Assembly: GCA_049997955.1 (NCBI GenBank)
Contig: JAEBDY010000017.1
Location: forward strand, 1-64,000
DNA: 64,000 nucleotides
Direction of reading: 5' to 3'
Origin: Umezawaea sp049997955
GTDB taxonomy: Bacteria > Actinomycetota > Actinomycetes > Mycobacteriales > Pseudonocardiaceae
Shown here: positions 7,328 through 15,549 of the stretch, piece after piece
How positions within the stretch are numbered: the stretch's first letter is position 1
Layout: the number at the start of each line of letters is the position of its first letter
Translations under genes and position numbers: made by a program
Notes under the pieces: model-generated
Seen by the model: only the letters and a program-made list of their open reading frames with translations
Told to the model about the DNA's origin: nothing
Databases searched by the model: none

Positions 7328-8515
7328 GTGAATTGGGTCGACCTGCTGGTGCTGGCGCTCGCCGTGTTCGCGGCGGTGTCCGGCGCCCGGCAGGGCATGG
7401 TCATCGCCCTGCCCGCGTTCATCGGTGTCCTGGTCGGTCTGGTGCTGGGCACCCAGCTGGCGCCGCTGGTGGTCTCGCAGTTCGACAACGTCGTGACCAA
7501 GGTGGTCTTCGCGGTCGGCATCGTGATCCTGCTGGTCGCGCTCGGCGAGACGCTGGGCGTCTACATCGGCCGGATGGTCAAGCCGCACGTCAACTCCACC
7601 CCGCTGCGGGGCCTGGACAACGTGCTCGGCGCGATCGTGCAGGGCGTCGTGGTGTTCGTCGTGGCGTGGATGATCGCGCTGCCGCTGACCTCGGTCGCGG
7701 GCCTGCCGTCGCTGGCGAAGGCGCTCAACCAGTCCGTGCTGCTCAAGACGGTCGACGACGCGATGCCGCAGGCCGCCCGCCAGCTCTCGGACGACCTGCA
7801 GAAGCTGTTCGACGTGTCCGGCTTCCCGGCCGCGATGGACCCGTTCAACCGCACCCCGCTCAAGGAGGTCGGCCCGCCGAACCCCGAGCTGGCGGCGAAC
7901 CCGATCGTGCAGAAGCTCCGGCCCAGCGTGCTCAAGGTCCGCGGCCGGGCCCCGTCGTGCTCGCGCGCCCTGGAGGGCACCGGGTTCGTCGTCGCGCCCG
8001 AGCGGGTCATGACGAACGCGCACGTCGTCGCGGGCACCAGCGAGGTGACCGTGGAGGTCGGCCGCGGCCAGTTCGACGCGACCGTGGTCCTCTACGACGC
8101 CCAGACCGACGTCGCGATCCTCGCCGTGCCCGACCTGGAGGCCACACCGCTCCAGTTCGTCCCCGACGAGATCCCGCAGGGCCAGGACGGCATCGTGCTG
8201 GGCTACCCGCTCGACGGCCCGTACACGGCGTCGGAGGCACGGGTGCGCGAACGCATCCCGATGCTGCGCGGCCCGGACATCTACGACGCGCAGACCGTGA
8301 CCCGCGACGTCTACACCGTGCGCGCGAAGGTCCGCAGCGGCAACTCCGGCGGACCGCTGGTGGACCTGCAGGGCCGGGTGATGGGAGTGGTGTTCGGCGC
8401 GGCCGTGGACGACCAGGAGACCGGCTTCGTGCTGACCGCGCAGGAGGTCCAGGCCGAGGTGGAGAAGGCGTCCCAGCTGGTCCGGAAGGAATCGACCCAG
8501 AGCTGTGCCAGCTAG
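7328..8515 (+). CDS. marP: Periplasmic serine protease MarP
   Basis: The 395-residue protein begins with four membrane segments (about residues 3-130, CvpA-like) and ends with a trypsin-like domain. The triad is H232 (TNAHVVAG), D261 (TDVAILA) and S340 (GNSGGPL), each three residues before the M. tuberculosis MarP numbering. C211 and C393 match the disulfide that holds the active conformation in that enzyme. In mycobacteria MarP is needed for acid and oxidative-stress resistance. I chose GTG 7328 because GGAGG lies eight bases upstream; a TTG at 7310 overlaps that site. It follows the NUDIX gene in the same direction. Confidence 0.95.
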   Translation: MNWVDLLVLALAVFAAVSGARQGMVIALPAFIGVLVGLVLGTQLAPLVVSQFDNVVTKVVFAVGIVILLVALGETLGVYIGRMVKPHVNSTPLRGLDNVLGAIVQGVVVFVVAWMIALPLTSVAGLPSLAKALNQSVLLKTVDDAMPQAARQLSDDLQKLFDVSGFPAAMDPFNRTPLKEVGPPNPELAANPIVQKLRPSVLKVRGRAPSCSRALEGTGFVVAPERVMTNAHVVAGTSEVTVEVGRGQFDATVVLYDAQTDVAILAVPDLEATPLQFVPDEIPQGQDGIVLGYPLDGPYTASEARVRERIPMLRGPDIYDAQTVTRDVYTVRAKVRSGNSGGPLVDLQGRVMGVVFGAAVDDQETGFVLTAQEVQAEVEKASQLVRKESTQSCAS

Positions 8516-8541
8516 GTGGTGACGCGGCCCCGCGTGGTCGG

Positions 8542-9468
8542 TCAGGTGTTGGCCAGGAACTCCGCCAGCACTCGGCTGGTCGTGTGGGGGGCTTCCTGGT
8601 GGGGGAAGTGGCCGATCTCCGGCAGGCAGCGGAACTTGGAGTTCGGGCCCAGCCAGTAGGACGAGTGGCGGGCGGTGGGTTCGAGCATGATCGGGTCCAC
8701 CGCGCCGTGCAGTTGCAGCACCGGCACGTCGAGCCTGCGGTCGATGGTCTCGATGAACCGCCTGCCGTCGCTGCGGACCTGCGAGCGGAGCGCCCAGCGG
8801 TAGTACTCCAGCGCGCTGTGGGCGACGCCGGGCACCATCATGGCCTCGCTGTTGCGCCGGACGACCTCGTCGAACTCGGGCGCGACCGTCCACTTCGGAC
8901 CCGACCACGTGCGCAGGAGCTTGCCGACGTTGGCCGCGCGGTCGCCGGTCAGCCAGCGCTCCGGGTAGACCGGGGCCTGGAACCGGAACACGTGGCCGCT
9001 GGCCCGGCCCTGGCCGCGGGGGTCCTTCCGGATGGCCCGGCGCAGCGCGAGGGGGTGCGGGGCCGAGATCGCCGACACCGACCGCACGAGCCGGGGGTGC
9101 ATCGCGCCGACCGTCCACGCCACCAGGCCGCCCCACGCGTGGCCGACGAGGTGGGCGCGGCGTTCGCCGAGCGCCTTGACCAGGCCCGCGACGTCACCGG
9201 CGAGGGTCCAGCCGTCGTAGCCGCGGGGTGGCTTGTCCGAGTCGCCGTAGCCGCGCAGGTCGACCGCGACCGCGCGGTAGCCCGCCTCGGCGAGCGACGT
9301 CAGCTGGTGCCGCCACGACCACCAGAACTCCGGGAAGCCGTGCAGCAGCAACACCAGCGGGCCGTCGCCCATTTCGGCGACGTGCAGCCGGATGCCGTTG
9401 GCGGAGACGTCCCGGTGGGTCCACGGACCGCTGATCCGCACCGTGGACGGATCAGGAGGCAGGCGCAC
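8542..9468 (-). CDS. Alpha/beta hydrolase, EphE-like, nucleophile replaced
   Basis: The 308-residue protein has the epoxide-hydrolase layout: HGFPEFWWSWR (oxyanion motif, residues 43-53), a nucleophile elbow at 109-113, a cap domain, HGAVDP with a candidate acid and IGHFPHQEAP with the general-base histidine. The elbow reads GHAWGG where active epoxide hydrolases have GHDWGG, so the aspartate is Ala111 (codon GCG). The protein may therefore lack epoxide hydrolase activity or use other residues. By position it is the orthologue of EphE (Rv3670). It is convergent with marP (26-base gap) and lies nine bases after the holin-like gene, probably in one transcript. Confidence 0.85.
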   Translation of the reverse strand: MRLPPDPSTVRISGPWTHRDVSANGIRLHVAEMGDGPLVLLLHGFPEFWWSWRHQLTSLAEAGYRAVAVDLRGYGDSDKPPRGYDGWTLAGDVAGLVKALGERRAHLVGHAWGGLVAWTVGAMHPRLVRSVSAISAPHPLALRRAIRKDPRGQGRASGHVFRFQAPVYPERWLTGDRAANVGKLLRTWSGPKWTVAPEFDEVVRRNSEAMMVPGVAHSALEYYRWALRSQVRSDGRRFIETIDRRLDVPVLQLHGAVDPIMLEPTARHSSYWLGPNSKFRCLPEIGHFPHQEAPHTTSRVLAEFLANT

Positions 9469-9477
9469 CGCGCGGGC

Positions 9478-9966
9478 CTAGTGGGCTTCGCCGCGGTGTC
9501 GCAACGTGTCGACGATGTCCTTGGCCGATTCGATGGTCCGCTCGGGCTTCCGCAGCTTCTTCACCTTGCGGTAGCCGAGGAGGGCGAACAGCCCGGTGAC
9601 GAGGAGCATCACGACGAACACGGTCAGGAACGACAGCGACAGCGGCCACCCGAAGATGTCGTAGAGGGCGTAGCCGATGGTCAGGAACAGGAAGAAGAGG
9701 CTGAACAGCAGCACCGTCAACGCGACGATGAAGTAGACGCTGCCGGTGATCCCCTTCTTGACCTCCTTCACGACCTCGGACTTGGCCAGTTCGACCTCGG
9801 CCCTCACCAGCGTCGACAGGTGGCCCGTCGCATCGCGGACGAGCCCGCCGAGCGAAGTCTCCTCCGCGATCTTGGCCGCGTTCTCCGCCGTCAGCGGGAT
9901 CGACGGGACGGGCGGCAGGCCGTCGCTTCCACGGCCGCCGTTGGTGTTCTCCCTCGCGCTGGTCAC
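9478..9966 (-). CDS. Holin-like small membrane protein (Act_13/DUF1469)
   Basis: The 162-residue protein has a soluble N-terminus with an amphipathic Ala/Glu/Lys-rich helix (ENAAKIAEET to EVVKEVKKG) and two membrane segments (about 75-95 and 105-127) followed by a basic tail. This is the actinobacterial 'phage holin family' domain found on ordinary chromosomes; no phage genes lie nearby. The GTG start at 9966 is the first reasonable one. It precedes the hydrolase gene by nine bases and matches Rv3669 in position. Its role in the envelope is unknown. Confidence 0.8.
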   Translation of the reverse strand: MTSARENTNGGRGSDGLPPVPSIPLTAENAAKIAEETSLGGLVRDATGHLSTLVRAEVELAKSEVVKEVKKGITGSVYFIVALTVLLFSLFFLFLTIGYALYDIFGWPLSLSFLTVFVVMLLVTGLFALLGYRKVKKLRKPERTIESAKDIVDTLRHRGEAH

Positions 9967-10014
9967 CCGGTCATCGTGCCATGCACGCGGACGCGCAGCC
10001 GTTCGGCTGGCGGA

Positions 10015-11214
10015 TCACGCCACTTCGTTGTCGCGTTGGTGCACACGGCTGCGCCGAACGAGCAGCACGGCGGCGAGCAGCGAGGCCGTCAGCGAGGCCA
10101 GGAGCACGGCCGCCTTTGCCTGTTCGGCGGCTGCTCCTTCCAGTGCGAGGTCCGCGATCAGCAGGCTGACGGTGAACCCGACCCCGCCCAGCATCCCGAC
10201 GGCCACGATGTCCCGCGGGCCAGCGCCGCTCGGCCACACCGAGATCCCGAACCACACCGCGAGCGCCGCCGCGCCGACGATCCCGACCACCTTGCCGATC
10301 ACGAGCCCGGCCATGACGCCGAGCGCGATCTCGTCGGAGAACAGCTTGCCGAGTGCTTCGGCGCCGATCGGGACGCCTGCGGCGAACAGGGCGAACACCG
10401 GCACGGCGAACCCGGCCGAGTACGGCTGCAACCGGTGTTCGAGCCGGACGGCGGGCGACGCCTTCTCGTGCGGGTCCTTGCGGACCCTGGTCAGCAGGCC
10501 GAGCGCGACGCCCGCGATGGTGGCGTGGACGCCCGCCGCGTGCACGAGCGCCCAGGTCGCCAGGGCGATCGGCACGTAGAGCCACGCGGTGCGGACCCGT
10601 TTGTGCTGGAGGTACGCGTAGAGCGCCAGCAGCACCACGGCGCCCGCGGCCGCGAGGAGGTCGAACGTCGAAGTGAACAGGACGGCGATCACCAGGATGG
10701 CGCCGAGGTCGTCGACCACGGCGAGGCTGAGCAGGAACACCCGCAGGCTGCTGGGCAGGCCGGACGCGGTGATCGCCAGGACGCCGAGCGCGAACGCGAT
10801 GTCGGTGGCGACGGGGATCGCCCACGCCCGTTCGACGCCCGGCTCCCCCCAGGCCACACCCACCGCGACCAGCGCGGGGACGACCATGCCGCCCGCGGCG
10901 GCGATCACCGGCAGGATCGCGGCCTTGAACTTCGACAGCTCGCCGACGACCAGTTCGCGCTTGAGTTCGAGGCCCGCGACGAAGAAGAACACGGCGAGCA
11001 GCCCGTCCTTGGCCCAGTCGCCGACGCTGAGGTCCAGGTGCAGCGCCGCCGGTCCGACGCGCAGGTCCCGCAGTCCGGTGTACGAGTCGCTGAACGGCGA
11101 GTTGGCCCAGACCAGCGCGACGGCCGTGGCGGCCAGCAGGACGATCCCGCCGACGGTCTCGGTGCGCAGGTAGCGGGCGAAGTCGGTGACGATGGCCGGG
11201 CGGCGGGACTTCAC
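10015..11214 (-). CDS. nhaA: Na+/H+ antiporter NhaA
   Basis: The 399-residue protein has the NhaA fold with twelve membrane segments. The ion-binding pair is D168-D169 in LAVVDDLGAIL and the third conserved aspartate is D138 in PVATDIAFALG. It would exchange external protons for internal sodium at high pH. The GTG at 11214 has GGAG about ten bases upstream and gives the usual family N-terminus (SRRPAIVTDFARYLRTET). The gene lies in the same direction as acs but is separated by a hairpin at 11295-11329, so it likely has its own promoter. Confidence 0.95.
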   Translation of the reverse strand: MKSRRPAIVTDFARYLRTETVGGIVLLAATAVALVWANSPFSDSYTGLRDLRVGPAALHLDLSVGDWAKDGLLAVFFFVAGLELKRELVVGELSKFKAAILPVIAAAGGMVVPALVAVGVAWGEPGVERAWAIPVATDIAFALGVLAITASGLPSSLRVFLLSLAVVDDLGAILVIAVLFTSTFDLLAAAGAVVLLALYAYLQHKRVRTAWLYVPIALATWALVHAAGVHATIAGVALGLLTRVRKDPHEKASPAVRLEHRLQPYSAGFAVPVFALFAAGVPIGAEALGKLFSDEIALGVMAGLVIGKVVGIVGAAALAVWFGISVWPSGAGPRDIVAVGMLGGVGFTVSLLIADLALEGAAAEQAKAAVLLASLTASLLAAVLLVRRSRVHQRDNEVA

Positions 11215-11294
11215 AGATCAACTCCGAGGTCTTGGGCAGCACGATGTCGCTGCCGACCAGACTTCCCGGCTCACCGGAACCCACTCTAGCGACC

Positions 11295-11329
11295 GAAGGG
11301 GCCCGCCGACGGATCGGCGAGCCCCTTTC
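11295..11329 (-). terminator. Hairpin terminator of acs
   Basis: Nested stems AAGGGGC/GCCCCTT and CGCCGA/TCGGCG lie 13 bases after the acs stop codon on the minus strand. The T-run is weak, so this may be an intrinsic terminator of modest strength. Confidence 0.55.
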
Positions 11330-11341
11330 GCGACCGGGGCG

Positions 11342-13324
11342 TCAGTCCTCGGTGGTGGTCTTCAACCCGCTGGAGATCAGGTCCATCACGGACGAGTCGG
11401 CCAGCGTCGTCACGTCGCCCACCTGGCGGTTCTCCGCCACGTCCTTGAGCAGGCGGCGCATGATCTTGCCGGAGCGGGTCTTCGGCAGCTCCGGCACGAC
11501 CATGATCTGCCGCGGCTTCGCGATCGGCCCGATCTCCTTGGCCACGTGCTCGCGCAGCGCCTTGATCGCCTCGGCGCCGGACGCGCTGTCCGCCACGCCG
11601 CCGCGCAGGATCACGAACGCCACGATGCCCTGGCCGGTGGTCGGGTCGGACGCGCCGACGACCGCCGCCTCGGCCACCGTCGGGTGCGAGACCAGCGCGG
11701 ACTCGACCTCGGTGGTGGAGATCCGGTGGCCGGACACGTTCATCACGTCGTCGACCCGGCCGAGCAGCCAGATGTCGCCGTCGGCGTCGTACTTCGCGCC
11801 GTCGCCCGCGAAGTAGAAGCCCTGCTCGGCGAACCGCGACCAGTACGTGTCGCGGAAGCGCGCCTCGTCGCCCCAGATGCCGCGCAGCATCGCGGGCCAC
11901 GGCTGGTCGAGCACCAGGTAGCCACCGCCGCCGTGCGGGACCTCGACCCCCTGCTCGTCGACGACCTTCGCGCCGATGCCGGGCAGCGCGCGCTGCGCCG
12001 AGCCGGGCTTGGCCGAGATGACGCCGGGCAGCGGCGAGATCATGATCGCGCCGGTCTCGGTCTGCCACCACGTGTCCACGATCGGCGCCTTGCCCGCGCC
12101 GATGTGCTCGCGGTACCAGATCCACGCCTCGGGGTTGATCGGCTCGCCGACGCTGCCCAGGACGCGCAGCGAGGACAGGTCGTACTTCGCGGGGATGTCG
12201 TCGCCCCACTTCATGAACGTGCGGATCAGCGTCGGCGCCGTGTAGTAGATGGAGACGCCGTACTCCTGCACGATCTCCCAGTGCCGACCCTCGTGCGGGG
12301 TGTTCGGCGTGCCCTCGTAGACGACCTGGGTGACGCGGTTCGCGAGCGGCCCGTAGACGATGTAGCTGTGCCCGGTGACCCAGCCGATGTCGGCGGTGCA
12401 CCAGTACACGTCAGTGTCCGGCTTGAGGTCGAACACGTTGTGGTGCGTGTACGCGGCCTGGGTCAGGTAGCCGCCGGTGGTGTGCAGGATGCCCTTCGGC
12501 TTCCCGGTCGTGCCGGACGTGTAGAGGATGAACAGCGGGTGCTCGCTGTCGAACGCCTCCGGCGTGTGCTCCTCGGACTGCGCGTCCACGACGTCGTGCC
12601 ACCACACGTCGCGGCCCTCGACCCAGTCCACTTCGGACTCGGTGCGCTTCACGACGAGCACGTTGGTGACGCTGGGGGTCTGCGCGACGGCCTCGTCCAC
12701 CGCGGCCTTGAGCGACACGGGCTTGCCGCGCCGGTACTGGCCGTCGGTGGTGATCACGACCTTGGCCTGGGCGTCGTCGATGCGGGTGCGCAGCGCCTCG
12801 GCGGAGAAGCCCGCGAAGACGACGCTGTGCGTCGCGCCGAGCCGGGCGACCGCGAGGATGGAGAAGATCGCCTCGGGCACCATCGGCATGTAGATCGCGA
12901 CCCGGTCGCCGGTCTCCAGGCCGAGCGAGACCAGCGCGTTCGCGGCCTTGGAGACCTCGCGCTTGAGGTCGTTGTAGGTGATCGTGCGCTTGTCGCCGGG
13001 CTCGCCGACCCAGTGGATCGCGACCTGGTCGCCGTGGCCGGACTCGACGTGCCGGTCGACGCAGTTGTACGCGACGTTGAGCTTGCCGCCGACGAACCAC
13101 TTCGCGAACGGCGCTTCCGACCAGTCGAGCACCTGGTTCCACCTGGTGTCCCAGTCGAGGCGGTCGGCCTGCGCGGCCCAGAACGCGTCGCGGTCGGCAC
13201 TCGCATCGTCGTACAGCGCGGACGTCGCGTTCGCCTGCGCGGCGAACTCCGCGCTGGGCGGGAACGTCCTGCTTTCCGTGTGCAGGTTGTCCAGGGCTGG
13301 GCCCTGGCCCGACGGCTGGGTCAT
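11342..13324 (-). CDS. acs: Acetyl-CoA synthetase (AMP-forming)
   Basis: The 660-residue enzyme activates acetate to acetyl-CoA through acetyl-AMP. It shows the AMP-binding core YTSGTTGKPKG near residue 265, the WWQTETG motif, and the C-terminal PKTRSGKIMRRLL whose lysine is the site of reversible acetylation in this family. Length is typical. The frame is open to 13546, but the ATG at 13324 has AGGAGG eight to nine bases upstream and gives the normal N-terminus, so I use it. It is transcribed alone, with a hairpin downstream. It would support growth on acetate; acs is under CRP and lysine-acetylation control in relatives, but no CRP site is visible here. Confidence 0.97.
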   Translation of the reverse strand: MTQPSGQGPALDNLHTESRTFPPSAEFAAQANATSALYDDASADRDAFWAAQADRLDWDTRWNQVLDWSEAPFAKWFVGGKLNVAYNCVDRHVESGHGDQVAIHWVGEPGDKRTITYNDLKREVSKAANALVSLGLETGDRVAIYMPMVPEAIFSILAVARLGATHSVVFAGFSAEALRTRIDDAQAKVVITTDGQYRRGKPVSLKAAVDEAVAQTPSVTNVLVVKRTESEVDWVEGRDVWWHDVVDAQSEEHTPEAFDSEHPLFILYTSGTTGKPKGILHTTGGYLTQAAYTHHNVFDLKPDTDVYWCTADIGWVTGHSYIVYGPLANRVTQVVYEGTPNTPHEGRHWEIVQEYGVSIYYTAPTLIRTFMKWGDDIPAKYDLSSLRVLGSVGEPINPEAWIWYREHIGAGKAPIVDTWWQTETGAIMISPLPGVISAKPGSAQRALPGIGAKVVDEQGVEVPHGGGGYLVLDQPWPAMLRGIWGDEARFRDTYWSRFAEQGFYFAGDGAKYDADGDIWLLGRVDDVMNVSGHRISTTEVESALVSHPTVAEAAVVGASDPTTGQGIVAFVILRGGVADSASGAEAIKALREHVAKEIGPIAKPRQIMVVPELPKTRSGKIMRRLLKDVAENRQVGDVTTLADSSVMDLISSGLKTTTED

Positions 13325-13562
13325 GGTGCGAGACCTCCTACATTCCTGACCTACGTGCAGAGCGGCAGTGCTGACCGTAGTGCCGGGTGACCCGGATCGA
13401 CAGGCTCGGCACGCGAAAAGGTTCAGACCAATTCTGCATCCAGTCGAAACACCTGGGTAACTGTGTAACTCCGCTCGCCGGTGAGTGCCACCGTTCGTCC
13501 GCTGAACGACCCGTCCGTTGCGACGAACGGCCCCCGCGTGACGCACCTCACCCCTGATCGGC
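13325..13562. other. Upstream region of acs
   Basis: No gene is supported in these 238 bases. The minus strand should carry the acs promoter. Two GTAACT words (near 13450-13468) are the only repeated sequence I noticed. Confidence 0.35.
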
Positions 13563-14144
13563 CTAGTTTCGGCTGGTCAGCCCCTCACGCACGGCGGGCC
13601 ATTCCGGCGCGGTCACCGAGTACACGGCGGTGTCGCGCAGCGTCCCGTCCGGTCGTACGCGGTGAGCCCGCAGGGCACCCTCGAAGGTCGCGCCGAGCCG
13701 TTCGATCGCCGCGCGCGAACGGACGTTGAGCACGTCGGTGTGCCACCCCGCGCGGTGCGCGCCCAGCACGTCGAACGCCCGGCCGATCATCAGCAGCTTC
13801 GCGTTGGTGTTCAAGCCGGTCCGCTGCCAGCGCGCGCCGATCCACGTGTGTCCGATGTAGACGCAGCGGTGCACGGGGTCGATGTCGTAGTACGACGTGG
13901 TGCCCGCGACCTCGCCCGTGGTCGGGTCGAGCTGGACCCACGCCCGCCGGTTCGGGTCGGCCAGCGCCTTGGCGATCATCGCCCGCGTCTCGTCGGGGTT
14001 CGTGGGCCGCAGGATGCTCAGCCACGTCCAGATGGCGGGGTCGCCACCCGCTTCGAACAGGCCCGCGGCGTGGTCCTCGGTCAGCGGCTCCAGTCGCACG
14101 TGCGGGCCGGTCATCACGGGTCGGTCGAACCAGTCGGTGCTCAC
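13563..14144 (-). CDS. GNAT family N-acetyltransferase (RimJ-like)
   Basis: The 193-residue protein has a RimJ/RimL-type GNAT layout: GPHVRLEPLTEDHAAGLFEA at the start, the IGHTWIGARWQRTGLNTNAKL segment corresponding to the acetyl-CoA loop, and WHTDVLNVRSRAAIERLGATFEG near the end. It would acetylate a protein N-terminus or small amine; the substrate is unknown. The GTG at 14144 is preferred over the longer frame to 14198 because the product then begins like its family and TAGCGT lies eight bases upstream. It diverges from the Fic-like gene, with a palindrome at 14214-14227 between them. Confidence 0.82.
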   Translation of the reverse strand: MSTDWFDRPVMTGPHVRLEPLTEDHAAGLFEAGGDPAIWTWLSILRPTNPDETRAMIAKALADPNRRAWVQLDPTTGEVAGTTSYYDIDPVHRCVYIGHTWIGARWQRTGLNTNAKLLMIGRAFDVLGAHRAGWHTDVLNVRSRAAIERLGATFEGALRAHRVRPDGTLRDTAVYSVTAPEWPAVREGLTSRN

Positions 14145-14213
14145 GGGTGCTGACGCTATGCCAGAAGTGGACACCTTGGAACATCCATTCCAGGGCATTT
14201 CCTAATATCCACT

Positions 14214-14227
14214 TTACCGGCGGGTAA
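14214..14227. promoter_or_regulatory. Palindrome TTACC-GGCG-GGTAA
   Basis: This 5-4-5 dyad lies 10 bases before the Fic-like start codon and 70 bases before the GNAT start. It is the same type as two copies upstream of the hotdog thioesterase (56106-56140), so one regulator, perhaps TetR-type, may bind both loci. Confidence 0.5.
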
Positions 14228-14237
14228 TGTCCGCGCC

Positions 14238-14963
14238 GTGACCGATCCGCTGGCTCCGCTGCTGGACCTGCCCGGTGTGGCCGACGCCGTCGCCAACGCC
14301 AAGAACGCCGTCTTCCAGGTGCACCGGCACCGGGTGAACCTGCGCGGCTGGGCGACGACCGCCGCCGAGGCGTCCGTGCGCGCGGCCCGCGCGTCCGCCG
14401 CGCTCGACGGCGGCCCGACCGCGATCCCGGAGGACGGCTCGGTGACCGATCCGGTGCTGGCCGGGTCGCTGCGGGTCGCGGAGGCGCTCGGCACGCTGCT
14501 GCCCACGTGGGAGCGCGCGCCGTCGCAGGCGCTGGCCCGGCTGCACCTGCTGGCGGCCGCCGACTTCGACGGCGAGCTGGGCAGGCCCCGGCTCGACCCC
14601 GGCGTGGCCGACCGGCTGGACCTGCTCGCGGGCCTGCTGACCGGCGGCACGAAGGCGCCCGGCCCGCTGCTGGTGTCGATCGTGCACGGCGAGCTGCTGG
14701 CGCTGTCGCCGTTCGAGAGCGCGAACGGCGTGGTGGCGCGGGCCGCCGCCCGGCTGACGTCGATCGCCACGGGACTCGACCCGAAGGGCCTCGGCGTCCC
14801 CGAGGTCCACTGCCTGCGCAGGCAGAACGAGTACGACGCCGCGCTGGTCGGGTTCACCTCCGGGGAGCCCGAGGGCGTCGGCCGGTGGATCCTGTTCTGC
14901 TGCTCGGCCCTGGAGGCGGGCGCCCGCGAGGCGTCGAGCATCGCGGACGCCGCCTCCGCGTGA
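14238..14963 (+). CDS. Degenerate Fic-domain protein
   Basis: The 241-residue protein resembles a Fic AMP-transferase in outline. An N-terminal segment RASAALDGG (51-59) recalls the inhibitory helix motif SxxxEG, and SPFESANGVVAR (157-168) sits where active enzymes have HPFxxGNGRxxR. The catalytic histidine is Ser157, the phosphate-loop Gly and Arg are Ala162 and Val165, so AMP transfer is unlikely. Composition is very Ala/Leu-rich. The GTG start closely follows a palindrome. The stop is immediately followed by the convergent stop of the DUF4232 gene. Related proteins near acs in other actinomycetes are often labelled oxidoreductase without support. Confidence 0.6.
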   Translation: MTDPLAPLLDLPGVADAVANAKNAVFQVHRHRVNLRGWATTAAEASVRAARASAALDGGPTAIPEDGSVTDPVLAGSLRVAEALGTLLPTWERAPSQALARLHLLAAADFDGELGRPRLDPGVADRLDLLAGLLTGGTKAPGPLLVSIVHGELLALSPFESANGVVARAAARLTSIATGLDPKGLGVPEVHCLRRQNEYDAALVGFTSGEPEGVGRWILFCCSALEAGAREASSIADAASA

Positions 14964-15461
14964 TCAGCCGACGAACTCGCCCACGTACCCGAGGCGCGCC
15001 GCGCCGGTCAGGGCGATCTTGGGCCACTGCACCACCACGGTCCGGTCGGTGGCGGCGGTCGACGGCAGGGTGAAGGTCGCGGCCGCGGGCGTGTAGCCCT
15101 CGCCGGTCCCCTTCCTGGAGGCGAGGTACACCACCTTCGGGCTGCCGGGCACCAGCACGGCGGGCGTGGCGTTCGCCGGGTCGGGGGAGACGACGTCGAC
15201 GGGCAGCGGGCTGTTCGACAGGTCCACGAAGACCAGGTCGCCGAGCGTGCCGCTCATCGTGCACGCGGTACCGGGCTTCGCCTCGAAGACGACGCCGAAC
15301 AGCTGGTCGCCCGCGTTCGGCGACCTCATCTCCACCACCTTGGCGAAGAGGGTGGACGCGGTGCACTGCGGGGTCGGGATGGAGGCGTCCGCGACGCCCG
15401 CCGAGGCGAGGGCGAGCGCCGCGGCACCGATCAGGACTGAGGTCTTCCCGGTGAGGGTCAT
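14964..15461 (-). CDS. Secreted DUF4232-like protein
   Basis: The 165-residue product begins with a Sec signal peptide (MTLTGKTSVLIGAAALALASAGVADA) and continues with a mature beta-rich domain starting PTPQCTASTLFAKV. It has two cysteines, in PQCTAS and TACTMSG, suggesting one disulfide. The pattern fits the DUF4232 family of actinobacterial secreted or lipoproteins. The frame is open to 15515; I take the ATG at 15461 because it places the signal peptide at the N-terminus. There is no lipobox. It lies 88 bases downstream of kynU on the same strand; the function is unknown. Confidence 0.72.
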   Translation of the reverse strand: MTLTGKTSVLIGAAALALASAGVADASIPTPQCTASTLFAKVVEMRSPNAGDQLFGVVFEAKPGTACTMSGTLGDLVFVDLSNSPLPVDVVSPDPANATPAVLVPGSPKVVYLASRKGTGEGYTPAAATFTLPSTAATDRTVVVQWPKIALTGAARLGYVGEFVG

Positions 15462-15549
15462 ACCCGGGACACGCACGGGTCCGGACGTCGGTGGCCTCGG
15501 AGCGAGATGTGCCACTCGCGGACAACCGGGGCCCGGACCCGAGCGTGAC

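Noticed and set aside
9478..9966. Prophage remnant because of the holin label
   Set aside because: Flanking genes are core and syntenic with mycobacteria; the domain is a normal chromosomal membrane family.
7333..11289. A 1318-residue plus-strand frame across marP, the hydrolase, the holin-like gene and nhaA
   Set aside because: It is a GC-bias shadow: translation is Arg/Gly/Pro-rich, it crosses four well-supported genes on both strands and has no domain.
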